From the NCBI RefSeq assembly GCF_900103985.1, contig NZ_FNIE01000006.1, forward strand, positions 186,001-250,000: a stretch of 64,000 bases of DNA. Reading direction: 5' to 3'. Of the stretch, positions 52,459 through 60,951 are shown one piece after another. Every line of letters starts with the position of its first letter. The first letter of the stretch is position 1. The notes under the pieces are model-generated. The model searched no databases. It saw nothing but the letters and a program-made list of their open reading frames with translations, and had not been told where the DNA came from. This DNA is from Actinacidiphila guanduensis (GTDB lineage: Bacteria > Actinomycetota > Actinomycetes > Streptomycetales > Streptomycetaceae). A program made the translations under genes and the position numbers.

Positions 52459-53525
52459 GCGCCGATGAGGCACTGCGGCTGCGCGAGGCCGTCGGCCTGC
52501 TGCATCGGGAGGAGTCGCTGGACCTCGACCCGCTGCTGCGGGCCCGCGTGCTGGAGGGTTGCCTCGGCCGCCGTCCCGCGCGCATCCCGGTGCCGGAGTG
52601 GGCGAGCCCCTACGACGCGGAGGCCGCGCGGCTCGACGCCCTTCTGCGCGACCTGGGCGACGGCTACTGGACGGCGCCGGTGCGGTTGCAGTGGTTCGAC
52701 GGGGCCCCGGTGTCACGCCAGTTCACCGTCGGCCAGGTCATCGCGCATCTCACGGCGGTCGACGGCCTGGTGGGCCGGTCGCTGGGCCTGCCGGGGAAGG
52801 GCGCTGCCGAGTACGACCCCTCGGGTGAGGCGGTCCCGGACGCCCAGGTGGCCAGCGGCCTGCTGCGGCACCGCGCCGCCATGGGTGACGAGTTGCCGCT
52901 GGACCCCTGGGACCGGACCTGGGCGCATTGGGCGGCCAACCGCCACCTCCCCGGCGCCACCTTGCGCTCGCTGTGGCGCGAGCAGACCCATCGGCTGGTG
53001 CGCACGGTCTCGTTCGCCGGGGAGGGCTCCTCGGGGCTCGACGTGGACTTCGGGAACTTCGCGCTGCCCTTCCGGCAGGCGTTCCTGGACCGGGCCTTCG
53101 AGTGCTGGATCCACGCCTCGGACATAGCCGAAGCGGTGGACTACCCGTATGACCCTCCTGCGCCCAGGCACCTGTCCCAACTGGTGGACCTCGCCGCAAG
53201 AATGCTGCCCAAGGCCCTCGCCGAGCGGCGCAGGGCGGGGCTGACGACCTCCGCGTCGCGTCTGGTCGCCGCCGGTTCGCCGGGCCGCTCGCTGCGGCTG
53301 GAGATCGAGGGCGACGGCGGCGGCGACTGGTATGTGCCGCTGGACTCCCCGGGCGCGCTCGCCTCCAAGGAGGGCATGGTGGCGCACGTGGCGATGGACA
53401 GCCTGGAGTTCTGCCAGCTGGCCGCTGGGCACGTGGAGCCCGAGCGGGCGGCCGCCGGCCAGGTCGGCGACAGGGCCGTCATCCGCGACGTGCTCTTCGC
53501 GGCGGCATCCCTGTCCCGCCTGTGA
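52434..53525 (+). CDS. C-terminal part: zinc-finger remnant plus maleylpyruvate isomerase-like domain
   Basis: A 363-residue open frame starting at GTG 52434 (MHLAECVTC), the intact 3' portion of the frameshifted gene. It keeps the HxxxCxxC and the whole DinB/MDMPI-like domain: LDALLRDLGDGYWTAPVRLQWFDGAPVSRQFTVGQVIAHLTAVDGLVGRSLGL, then FECWIHASDIAEAVDYPYDPP. Reinitiation here could give a shorter protein without the N-terminal sigma-binding part, but the ribosome site is poor. Family members with this fusion pair with ECF sigma factors. Confidence 0.7.
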   Translation: MHLAECVTCADEALRLREAVGLLHREESLDLDPLLRARVLEGCLGRRPARIPVPEWASPYDAEAARLDALLRDLGDGYWTAPVRLQWFDGAPVSRQFTVGQVIAHLTAVDGLVGRSLGLPGKGAAEYDPSGEAVPDAQVASGLLRHRAAMGDELPLDPWDRTWAHWAANRHLPGATLRSLWREQTHRLVRTVSFAGEGSSGLDVDFGNFALPFRQAFLDRAFECWIHASDIAEAVDYPYDPPAPRHLSQLVDLAARMLPKALAERRRAGLTTSASRLVAAGSPGRSLRLEIEGDGGGDWYVPLDSPGALASKEGMVAHVAMDSLEFCQLAAGHVEPERAAAGQVGDRAVIRDVLFAAASLSRL

Positions 53526-53530
53526 GCATC

Positions 53531-53575
53531 CTGGCCGCAGGGCGCCCGGCAACAGTCCGGGCACCCTGCGGCCAG
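53531..53575. terminator. Bidirectional terminator hairpin
   Basis: CTGGCCGCAGGG (53531-53542) pairs with CCCTGCGGCCAG (53564-53575), continued by GCCCGG/CCGGGC with one mismatch in between. It separates the convergent anti-sigma and purU genes. Confidence 0.85.
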
Positions 53576-53585
53576 GTGCTCGCCG

Positions 53586-54503
53586 CTAGGCGAAGACCAC
53601 CGTCCGCCGCCCGTTGAGCAGGACGCGGTGCTCGCTGTGCCACTTCACGGCGCGGGCCAGTGCCTGGCACTCCACGTCCCGGCCGATCGCCACCAGTTGC
53701 TCCGGGGTGACCTCGTGGCCCACCCGCTCGACCTCCTGCTCGATGATCGGGCCCTCGTCGAGGTCGGCGGTCACGTAGTGGGCCGTGGCGCCGATGACCT
53801 TGACGCCGCGGTCGTGCGCCTGGTGGTAGGGCTTGGCACCCTTGAAGCTCGGCAGGAAGGAGTGGTGGATGTTGATGATGCGGCCCGCGAGCTTGCGGCA
53901 CAGATCGTCGGAGAGCACCTGCATGTAGCGCGCGAGGACTACCAGCTCGACGCCTTCGCGCTCCACGATCTCCAGTAGCTGCGCTTCTGCGTCCGCCTTC
54001 GTCTCCTTGGTGACGGGTATGTGGTGGAAGGGCACCCCGTAGGAGGTGGCGAGGTCGCGGAAGTCGGTGTGGTTGGAGACGACAGCCGCGATGTCCACCG
54101 GCAGGGCGTCGATGCTCACGCGGAAGAGCAGGTCGTTGAGGCAGTGACCGAACTTGCTGACGAGCAGGAGCACGCGCATGCGCTCCTGCGAGGGGTGGAT
54201 GCGCCAGTCCATGTGGTACGCGCTGCCCACGGCCGCGAAGCTGGCCCGCAGGCGGTCCAGGGTGACCTCGGGGGCGGCGGAGAAGTGCACGCGCATGAAG
54301 AACAGCCCGGTGCCCTGGTCGCCGAACTGCTGGCTGTCGATGATGTTGCAGTCGGTCATGAACAGGTAACTCGACACTGCGTGCACGATGCCCTGTTTGT
54401 CAGGGCAGGAGAGCGTCAGGACGTACTGCGAGGGCGTCTGGGGGGACTCAAGTGCGCGCGGCTCGGTCTGCGGCCGGGCGGGCTTGGACTGTTGTTCGCT
54501 CAC
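53586..54503 (-). CDS. purU: Formyltetrahydrofolate deformylase (PurU)
   Basis: A 305-residue hydrolase that releases formate from 10-formyltetrahydrofolate to balance one-carbon pools. An N-terminal ACT domain (YVLTLSCPDKQGIVHAVSSYLF) precedes the formyltransferase-like domain. Catalytic signatures are FGHCLNDLLFR, SNHTDF, INIHHSFLPSFKGAKPYHQAHDRGVKVIGATAHYV and DEGPIIEQEV. These include the Asn-His-Asp triad region of the family. GTG 54503 begins VSEQQSKP. The SCO4402-like gene lies 46 bases upstream on the same strand. Confidence 0.95.
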   Translation of the reverse strand: MSEQQSKPARPQTEPRALESPQTPSQYVLTLSCPDKQGIVHAVSSYLFMTDCNIIDSQQFGDQGTGLFFMRVHFSAAPEVTLDRLRASFAAVGSAYHMDWRIHPSQERMRVLLLVSKFGHCLNDLLFRVSIDALPVDIAAVVSNHTDFRDLATSYGVPFHHIPVTKETKADAEAQLLEIVEREGVELVVLARYMQVLSDDLCRKLAGRIINIHHSFLPSFKGAKPYHQAHDRGVKVIGATAHYVTADLDEGPIIEQEVERVGHEVTPEQLVAIGRDVECQALARAVKWHSEHRVLLNGRRTVVFA

Positions 54504-54549
54504 GTTTTCAGCCTGGCATATTCCTGGGGCGCGGTGGGCCCTTTGTCCG

Positions 54550-54996
54550 TCACGCGGAACGGTTGTAGATCGCCAGTACCTCCAGCGTCCTGGGCGGCGC
54601 CTCCGGGTCGTCGCCGTCGGCTGTGGCCATCCGCACATGCGCCTCGCGGGCGGCCTGCACGGCCTCGGGCCAGGCGGGGTGGTCGAGGTAGGCGACGGCC
54701 GGGGCGTCGGCTCCCACCTGGTGCAGGATCTTCAGCACCCGCAGCACCGCCACGTCGACGAGGGCGGCCTCCTGGGAGTCGCGGAATATGGTGCCGACGT
54801 ACTTCTCGGCGGACCAGTTGTCGAGCCAGGTGTCCTCGACCAGGCGGTAGACGGCGTCGGTGACGTCGCCGTACCCGTCGCGCCCGGTGCGCCAGACCTC
54901 CATCTGGAACACCGGGTCACCGATCATGTGCAGCGCGGAGCGCACATTGCTGCGCCAGCGCCACCACGGCATGTCGTTGAGCGGCATGCCTCCCAT
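54550..54996 (-). CDS. SCO4402-family conserved protein
   Basis: A 148-residue streptomycete protein. MGGMPLNDMPWWRWRSNVRSALHM, then GYGDVTDAVYRLVEDTWLDNWSAEKYVGTIFRDSQEAALVDVAVLRVL is the conserved core as I remember it. The function is unknown and no domain with a known role is visible. The ATG at 54996 gives the usual MGGMPLNDMP start; ATG 54987 is also possible. Its position just before purU matches the order I recall in Streptomyces coelicolor. Confidence 0.85.
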   Translation of the reverse strand: MGGMPLNDMPWWRWRSNVRSALHMIGDPVFQMEVWRTGRDGYGDVTDAVYRLVEDTWLDNWSAEKYVGTIFRDSQEAALVDVAVLRVLKILHQVGADAPAVAYLDHPAWPEAVQAAREAHVRMATADGDDPEAPPRTLEVLAIYNRSA

Positions 54997-55156
54997 CGTG
55001 GACGAGCGGCGACCGCGGCGGGAAGAGTTCTCCGAACCTTGCACGATCCACGATCGTACGCACTTGCGCCGCGACACTCGCAATTCACCCGAACGTGGTC
55101 GCCCGTTGGGTCGCGCATATCCGGATGTTGAGGACGGAGCGGAATCTTCCCGTGAC

Positions 55157-56425
55157 ATGGCTGTTGGACTCAGGCGCGCGGCTCGTCGCGGAGCCGTACT
55201 GTTGCTGGCCGTGTCCGCGCTGGTCAGCGGCTGCGGTGTGATTCCCGGGACGTCAGGGGGGTCGTCCGGGCCGATCGTGGTGATGACCTGGGCACCCGTG
55301 GGCACCGACGCCACCAACATGCCCGGGATGCCGGCCATGGCCCAGGCGATCGGGTCCTACGTCAACGCCCAAGGCGGCATCAACGGACGCAAGCTGAAGG
55401 TACTCACCTGCAACGAGCGCAACGACGCCGTCGCGGTCACCGCGTGCGCCCAGCAGGCGTCGCAGGCGGGAGCGGTGGCGGTCGTCGGCTCCTACAGCGA
55501 GGAGGGCAGCAGCTTCATCTCCGCGCTGGAGGCCGACGACATCCCGTACATCGGCGGGTACGGCATCACCGAGGACGAGTACCAGAGCCTGATGTCCTTC
55601 CCGATCAACGGCGGCCTGCCCGCGCTGCTGGCCGGCAGCGGCCTGCAACTGGCGCAGACCTGCAAGCGGGTGAGGCTGGTCCGTCCCGACTCCATCACCG
55701 GCGACCAGTTCCCGATCTTCCTCGACCAGGGGCTCAACGCGGCCGGCAAGAAGGACGTCGACGACATCCTCACCAAGGACGACGCCACCGACTACACCCC
55801 GGTCGCCACCCAGGCGGTCGGTGACGACAAGCACTCCACTTGCGTGTCCGCGGTCCTGGGCGACCACACCAGCACCTTCTTCGACGCCTTGCGGCGGGTG
55901 GGCGACGAGCAGCCCAAGGTGCAGTTGTCCTCGGTGATCGGCAGCGTGCAGCAGTCGGTGATCGACGCAAGCGGCGGCGCCAAGAGCCCCTTGGAGGGCG
56001 CCCGGATCACCAGTTGGTACCCGCCGGCCTCCGACCCGAAGTGGAACGAGATGAAGTCGGTGGTGAACAAGTACGCCTTCGGCGACAACGCCATCGACGT
56101 GGCCGACCCCGGGGTGCAGACGACCTGGATCGCCTACCAGGTCTTCCTCAAGGTGGTGCGCGGCATGGGCCCCAAGGCGAAGATCGACTCCGAGAGCGTG
56201 CGGCGGGCGATGAACGCCACCACCGGGCTGTCCACGGGCGGTCTGACCCCCGACCTCGGGTGGACCGACAAGGACTTGCTCGGCATCCCCGACCATGCGC
56301 GGATGGTCAACACCAAGGTGGTGTACCAGGAGGTGCGCGACGGCCGGCTGGTGCAGTACCGGCCCGGCTTCGTGGACCTCACCAGCACGCTCAGGCCGTC
56401 CTCGGACGGCCTGTTGAACCCGTAG
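55157..56425 (+). CDS. Lipoprotein substrate-binding protein, Leu/Ile/Val-type periplasmic-binding fold
   Basis: A 422-residue lipoprotein with lipobox ALVSGC, followed by a type I periplasmic-binding fold: VMTWAPVGTDATNMPGMPAMAQAIGSYVNAQGGINGRKLKVLTCNERNDAVAVTACAQQA, then AVVGSYSEEGSSFISALEADDIPYIGG. The pattern fits extracellular ligand-binding receptors of branched-chain amino acid ABC systems. No permease or ATPase genes adjoin, so it may be a sensor or use remote partners. A TCACCCGAACG half-site lies 72 bases upstream of the ATG. Confidence 0.85.
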   Translation: MAVGLRRAARRGAVLLLAVSALVSGCGVIPGTSGGSSGPIVVMTWAPVGTDATNMPGMPAMAQAIGSYVNAQGGINGRKLKVLTCNERNDAVAVTACAQQASQAGAVAVVGSYSEEGSSFISALEADDIPYIGGYGITEDEYQSLMSFPINGGLPALLAGSGLQLAQTCKRVRLVRPDSITGDQFPIFLDQGLNAAGKKDVDDILTKDDATDYTPVATQAVGDDKHSTCVSAVLGDHTSTFFDALRRVGDEQPKVQLSSVIGSVQQSVIDASGGAKSPLEGARITSWYPPASDPKWNEMKSVVNKYAFGDNAIDVADPGVQTTWIAYQVFLKVVRGMGPKAKIDSESVRRAMNATTGLSTGGLTPDLGWTDKDLLGIPDHARMVNTKVVYQEVRDGRLVQYRPGFVDLTSTLRPSSDGLLNP

Positions 56426-56517
56426 CGCAGGTTCCCCCCGCTACGGGCCCTCACCGGCCGCTGGAGAGCCCGTAGCCGCCGCCCAGGGGGTTTTCCGCGC
56501 CAGGTCGGCCCGGGCGC

Positions 56518-57909
56518 TCAGAGCTGGCTGTACTGGCGCTCGGTGAGGCCGTACTGCTGCGCGATGGTGTTCCAGAGCTTGACGGCCTTCTTCTTCTCCG
56601 CTGTCGCGGTCCCGCTCTCGCGGTCGCCTGCGTTGGTTTCACCGGTGTTCCTGGCGTGGCCGCCCTTGCAGACCTTGTGGCCGTTCTGCGCCTGGCTCGC
56701 CCAGTTCGCGTAGTGGCTGTCGGCCGCCGAGGACGCCTGCCACGCCTTGGTCAGGGCATCGGTGAGCGCGGCGTGGTTCGGCAGCTTGTCCACCGAGAGG
56801 GTGGAGAGCTTGGTGACCAGGTCCTTGCGCTGCCCCGCGGCGGTGGTCAGGTCGCTGTGCGCGGTGTCCAGGTCCTTGCAGCTCCTGATCGACGCGACCG
56901 CGTTCACCACCGAACTGCGGCTGGCGTCACTGGTGCTCAGCAGGGCGTCCAGGGAACTCGCCTGCTGCTTGGCGGCGTCGTCGGAGGAGCTGCCGCTGGC
57001 GGAGGGGTCGGCCGAGGGGGCGGTGGTGCTGCTGTCGGCGACGGTGCCGGTGTGGCTGTCCCCGCCCCCGCTGTTCAGGAGCGCGCCCACGACGAGACCG
57101 GCCACGACGCATCCCGCGACGACGATGCCGATGAGCGCCTTGGGCGACAGCTTGCGGCGGTCGCCGCCGTCCGCGTACCCGTAGTCCTGCTCGGGGCCGT
57201 AGCCCGGGCCGTATCCGCCGCCCTGGGGCGGGGGGCCGGCGGGCTGCCTGCGGTCCGGCGGCTGGATGATGCGCGGGCGCACAGGTGTCGGGCCGGGGAC
57301 GTCATGGCGGAAGAGGTGGTCGTAGTCGCTGTCGGCGGCCGGGTTGGCGGCAGGCTGCTCGTACTCGGAGTACTCCTGGGCGTACGGCTCCTGGCCGCCG
57401 CCGTAGGACTGCCCCGGGTAGCCCTGCTGCGGGTAGCCGCCGGGCTGCTGCTCATAGGGCTGCCCGTACTGCTCGTAGCCCTGCTGCTGGGGCTCCTTGA
57501 AGAGAGGGAGCGCCTGGGTGGCCTCGGCGACCGGGGGTTGGGCGGCGGGCGGCGCCTGCTGCGGCATGGGCGGCACGGCACCGGGCTGCGGGGGCAGGCC
57601 CGCCGCTGGGTCGGCCGCGGGATAGGGCGGCAGCATCTGAGTGGCGTCGGCCACGGGTATGCCGGGGTGGCCGGCGCCGGGGTCCTGGGCCGGGTAGGGC
57701 GGGAGCATCTGCGTCGCCTCGGCCGGCGGCAGCATCTGCGTCGCGTCGGCTGCCTGGAGCCCCTGCTGCTCAGGAGGCGCACCCCAGGGCGTGCCGCCGG
57801 CGGGCTGGACGTGCTCGCCGCCATAGGGCGCGGGCTGCTGCTGACCGGAGGGGAGCACGACGCCCCGGTACGCTTCGGGCGAGTCCTCGCCGCGTCCGCT
57901 GCTGTGCAT
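56518..57909 (-). CDS. Single-pass membrane protein with ATQMLPP repeats and Gln/Pro-rich cytoplasmic part
   Basis: A 463-residue protein. The N-terminal 240 residues are disordered and contain repeats DATQMLPP, EATQMLPPYP, DATQMLPPYP and EATQALPLF, plus Tyr/Gln/Gly-rich stretches. One membrane span (LIGIVVAGCVVAGLVVGALL) lies at about 270-290. Then a Ser/Thr linker and a helical extracellular domain with two cysteines (SCKDLDTAHSDL and KVCKGGHARN) follow. ATQ-type repeats may be Thr phosphorylation sites for Hanks-type kinases (inference). ATG 57909 follows AGGAGTGG. Function is unknown. Confidence 0.78.
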   Translation of the reverse strand: MHSSGRGEDSPEAYRGVVLPSGQQQPAPYGGEHVQPAGGTPWGAPPEQQGLQAADATQMLPPAEATQMLPPYPAQDPGAGHPGIPVADATQMLPPYPAADPAAGLPPQPGAVPPMPQQAPPAAQPPVAEATQALPLFKEPQQQGYEQYGQPYEQQPGGYPQQGYPGQSYGGGQEPYAQEYSEYEQPAANPAADSDYDHLFRHDVPGPTPVRPRIIQPPDRRQPAGPPPQGGGYGPGYGPEQDYGYADGGDRRKLSPKALIGIVVAGCVVAGLVVGALLNSGGGDSHTGTVADSSTTAPSADPSASGSSSDDAAKQQASSLDALLSTSDASRSSVVNAVASIRSCKDLDTAHSDLTTAAGQRKDLVTKLSTLSVDKLPNHAALTDALTKAWQASSAADSHYANWASQAQNGHKVCKGGHARNTGETNAGDRESGTATAEKKKAVKLWNTIAQQYGLTERQYSQL

Positions 57910-57980
57910 CGCCGCCACTCCTGCCTGCTGCCCGACCGTCGGAAACCGTCGGCCCACGCTACCGGGTCCCGCTGAGCGGT

Positions 57981-58004
57981 GCTCACGCACCCGAACGCGT
58001 GAGC
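57981..58004. promoter_or_regulatory. Inverted repeat GCTCACGC-N8-GCGTGAGC
   Basis: Perfect 8-bp arms around ACCCGAAC, 72 bases before the ATQ-repeat gene; the core GCACCCGAACGCGTGA resembles the palindrome at 32894-32909. Confidence 0.5.
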
Positions 58005-58152
58005 GCCACCTCACACTTGGGCGAATGGGCGGCCGCGGGCACGCAGGCCGCTCCCGGCGGGCCTGCCACGTGCTTTGCCGCGGCCGCACAGGCGGTGTGT
58101 CGGTCCGGTAACGATTCGGTGTGTGGGACCTCGCGACACCTGGTGTTCGCCT

Positions 58153-59532
58153 CTAGGCCGCCTCCTGTTGCGCCGCCTTGGCGTGGAAGTCGCGGACGAC
58201 GGATTCGGCCGCATAGGGCTCCAGTCGGTGGCGGAAACCGTCGAGGTACTCGGCGCCTCGGTCGGAGCGCAGGCCGGACAGCAGGGTGACGGCCTGGGCG
58301 CCGGTGTGGCAGGCCGCGTCGAGTTCGCGCTGCTGCACCTGGGCGTCGGCGAGCAGCAGCATGTCGATCGCACGGCGCCTGGTGCGCGTCTGCGGGTGCG
58401 CGGCCAGCGCCTCCCGGGCGCGGCGGGCGGCCGCGTCGGGCTGGCCCAGATCCCGGTGGCAGTGGGCGAGTTCGTCCGCAAGGTAGCCGTGGTCGAAGTG
58501 GGCGATCCACGGCGGGTCATCGTCGGGCCGGGAGCGCTCCATGGCCTCGACGGCGAGGCCGGCGACGGTGGAGAAGGCGCGGGCGTCACCCAGGAGAGCG
58601 TGCCCGCGGGCCTCCGCGGCGTGGAACATCGCCTCGGCGGTGGGAGTGACCTGCCCACGGGCGCCTTCCTGCGCGGCGCGGGCGAGTTGGGCGATCTCGC
58701 GCGGGTTGCCGAGCGAGGCCGCGAGGTGGCTCATGCTCGCCGCCAGGATGTAGCCGCCGTAGGCGCGGTCCCCGGCGGCCTGGGCCAGGCGCAGGGCCTG
58801 GATGTAGTAGCGCTGGGCGAGGCCGGGCTGCCCGGTGTCGACGGCCATGTATCCGGCGAGTTCGGTCAATCGGGCCACGGCCGAGAAGAGTTCGCGGCCG
58901 ACGGCCTCGCGGTAGGTGCCGGCGAGCAGGCCGGAGACCACGCTGTTGAGGTAGTGCACGACGACCGGCCGCACGTGCCCGCTGCCGAAGCGGTGGTCGA
59001 GGTCGGTCAGGGCCTGCGTGGTGGCCTTGACCGCTGCCACGTCGGACATGCCCACCCGGGCGCCGCCGTTGCGCGCGACACCCGCGTCGGGGCGCGTGAT
59101 CAGCCAGTCCCTGCTGGGCTCGACCAGGGCGGAGGCCGCCACGGTGGAGCCGGTCAGGAAGTCGCGCCGGCCGACATCGCTGCGCCACAGCTCGCAGACC
59201 TGCTCGATGGCGCCGAGCACGGTGGGCGCGAAGTGCAGGCCGATGCCCGTGGCGAGGTTGCGCCCGTTGGCCATGCCGATCTCCTCGATGGAGACCGCGC
59301 GGCCGAGCTTGCGGCCGAGCGCCTCGGCGACGATGCCGGGAGCGCGCCCCCGCGGCTGCTGGCCGCGCAGCCAGCGGGCGACGGAGGTCTTGTCATAGCG
59401 CAGGTCGAGCCCGTGCTCCGCCCCGCACATGTTGACCCTGCGCGCCAGGCCCGCGTTGGAGCAGCCCGCCTCCTGGATGAGCGCTTGGAGCCTTTCGTTG
59501 GGCTGCCGTGCCACCAGCGGTCGTGCGGCCAT
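58153..59532 (-). CDS. NsdA-like regulator (HTH plus TPR-like helical domain)
   Basis: A 459-residue protein. The N-terminal DNA-binding part reads RLQALIQEAGCSNAGLARRVNMCGAEHGLDLRYDKTSVARWLRGQQPRGRAPGIVAEALGRKLGR, followed by GRRDFLTGSTVAASALVEPSRDWL. The remaining 300 residues are TPR-like helices. This closely resembles NsdA, a negative regulator of sporulation and antibiotic production in Streptomyces coelicolor, and its paralogue called sporulation-associated protein. The adjacent ABC pair matches the paralogue's neighbourhood as I remember it. ATG 59532 follows AAGGGGG. Confidence 0.85.
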   Translation of the reverse strand: MAARPLVARQPNERLQALIQEAGCSNAGLARRVNMCGAEHGLDLRYDKTSVARWLRGQQPRGRAPGIVAEALGRKLGRAVSIEEIGMANGRNLATGIGLHFAPTVLGAIEQVCELWRSDVGRRDFLTGSTVAASALVEPSRDWLITRPDAGVARNGGARVGMSDVAAVKATTQALTDLDHRFGSGHVRPVVVHYLNSVVSGLLAGTYREAVGRELFSAVARLTELAGYMAVDTGQPGLAQRYYIQALRLAQAAGDRAYGGYILAASMSHLAASLGNPREIAQLARAAQEGARGQVTPTAEAMFHAAEARGHALLGDARAFSTVAGLAVEAMERSRPDDDPPWIAHFDHGYLADELAHCHRDLGQPDAAARRAREALAAHPQTRTRRRAIDMLLLADAQVQQRELDAACHTGAQAVTLLSGLRSDRGAEYLDGFRHRLEPYAAESVVRDFHAKAAQQEAA

Positions 59533-60090
59533 CGATCCCCCTTGTCGTTCCTCGGGCCTGATGCTGCCCGGCCGATCCCGAACGAACCCCGCAACAGCGG
59601 CATTTCACTCGAACCGGGCGGTTGGCGGCTCCGTGCCGGTCCTGCGGCCGGATGCCTGAAAAGTGACTTACCCGTTCGCGGGCCGGGCGCCCGTACGCGC
59701 CCCCGCAGATGCATCCGTGCGCCCGCCCTGAGCCGCGGGGGCACAGCCGGGCCCGGCAGCCGCCGCACGCCGGGTGGTGGGAGGTGGACGCGGGGGCGCA
59801 CCGATTCGGCCGTGCGCCTCGGTGGTCCGCGCACCGTTCTCCGTTCCTCGCCGCGCGCTCGCGCAGAACGGCAGAGTCGGTGCCGCGGGCGCCGTTGACG
59901 GTCTCCTTCCCGTGCGCACGCGTACCACGGGCGTGGGCCCGGAGGCGGTTGTCCACAGGCCCGGATCTGCCCGGCAGGGTTTTCCACAGCACTCGGACGG
60001 GTGCTCGATTACTGTCCGTCGCCGCGCGTATGGTGACAGGGCGTTGAGAAAACGCGCGGGGTCACGGGGAACGGGGAGAGGTGCGGTGCG
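59533..60090. other. Divergent intergenic region with two DnaA-box-like sites
   Basis: These 558 bases hold the promoters of the NsdA-like and ABC genes. TTGTCCACA (59949-59957) and TTTTCCACA (59980-59988) lie 31 bases apart in the same orientation, about 100-140 bases before the ABC gene. A TCACTCGAACCGGG half-site is at 59605. No gene is seen. Confidence 0.55.
59949..59988 (+). promoter_or_regulatory. Pair of DnaA-box-like sequences
   Basis: TTGTCCACA is the preferred streptomycete DnaA box (established knowledge), and TTTTCCACA differs by one base. The 31-base offset is three helical turns. They might link the ABC operon to DnaA levels or titrate DnaA. Confidence 0.4.
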
Positions 60091-60951
60091 ATGGGGAACG
60101 CGGAGTGGACGACCGGCAGCGGCGGCGCGGGCGCGGCCGTGCCGTACTACGGAGTGCCCGCGGCAGGGCCGGAAGCGGGGCCGCCGCCGGCGGTGCGGGT
60201 ACGCGGATTGTGGAAGCGCTTCGGCGAGCAGGTCGCGGTCGCGGGGATAGACCTGGAGCTGCCCGCGGGGCGGTTCATCGGGCTCGTCGGGCCCAACGGG
60301 GCGGGGAAGACGACGACGTTGTCGATGGTCACGGGGCTGCTGCGGCCGGACGACGGCCTGGTGCAGGTGGTCGGCCGGGACGTGTGGTCCGATCCGGTCG
60401 GGACGAAGTCCAGGATCGGCGTGCTGCCCGAGGGGCTGCGGCTCTTCGAGCGGCTGTCCGGCGGTGAACTGCTGACGTTCACCGGGCGTCTGCGGGGCCT
60501 GCCGGAGGGCGAGGTGGAGCACCGCGCCGCGCAGTTGCTGGACGTGCTCGACCTGACGCCGGCCCGGCACAAGCTGGTCGTGGACTACTCGACGGGCATG
60601 CGCAAGAAGATCGGTCTGGCCGCGGCGTTGCTGCACAACCCGGAAGTCCTCTTCCTGGACGAGCCGTTCGAGGGTGTGGACCCGGTCTCCGCCCAGGTGA
60701 TACGCGGTGTGCTGGAGCGGTACACGGGCACCGGCGGCACCGTGGTGTTCTCCTCGCACGTGATGGAGCTGGTGGAGAGCCTTTGCGACTGGGTGGCGGT
60801 GATGGCCGCGGGGCGGATCGTGGCGCACGGGCCGCTGGCGGACGTGCGGGCCTCGGCGAGGTCCCTGCAGGACGCCTTCCTCGCGCTCGTCGGCGCCGAA
60901 CGCGCGGGCGGGCACGACGACCTGGAGTGGCTGGGCGGAGGCCCGCGATGA
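60091..60951 (+). CDS. ABC transporter ATP-binding protein
   Basis: A 286-residue ATPase of an ABC-2-like exporter. It has Walker A LVGPNGAGKTTTL, a variant signature VDYSTGMRKKIGL, Walker B EVLFLDEPFEGVDP, and the switch histidine in VVFSSHVMELVE. The first 35 residues are a Gly/Pro-rich extension. ATG 60091 follows GGGGAGAGG at a slightly long distance. It overlaps the permease gene by ATGA. The pair resembles the ABC genes next to the sporulation-associated regulator in other streptomycetes. Confidence 0.9.
   Translation: MGNAEWTTGSGGAGAAVPYYGVPAAGPEAGPPPAVRVRGLWKRFGEQVAVAGIDLELPAGRFIGLVGPNGAGKTTTLSMVTGLLRPDDGLVQVVGRDVWSDPVGTKSRIGVLPEGLRLFERLSGGELLTFTGRLRGLPEGEVEHRAAQLLDVLDLTPARHKLVVDYSTGMRKKIGLAAALLHNPEVLFLDEPFEGVDPVSAQVIRGVLERYTGTGGTVVFSSHVMELVESLCDWVAVMAAGRIVAHGPLADVRASARSLQDAFLALVGAERAGGHDDLEWLGGGPR

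Larger units (their letters stand above)
52162..53525 (+). pseudogene. Frameshifted zf-HC2 / mycothiol-dependent maleylpyruvate isomerase-domain protein (probable anti-sigma factor)
   Basis: Two frames together encode one protein of about 454 residues. The 5' part (52162 to about 52415) gives a disordered start and SLLGAWALAVCSREVT. The 3' part (from about 52434) gives HLAECVTCADEALRLREAVGLLHREESLDLDPLLRARVLEGCLGRRPARIP and a DinB-like maleylpyruvate isomerase domain. The HxxxCxxC of a ZAS anti-sigma factor sits at the joint. Exactly there lies a 44-bp perfect palindrome, where relatives appear to have about five ordinary codons; the net change is one missing base. It may be a real frameshift mutation or a sequencing or assembly error. 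The gene overlaps the ECF gene by ATGA. Confidence 0.78.

Noticed and set aside
59949..59988. A replication origin
   Set aside because: Only two DnaA-box-like sites are present, without an AT-rich region or dnaA/dnaN neighbours.
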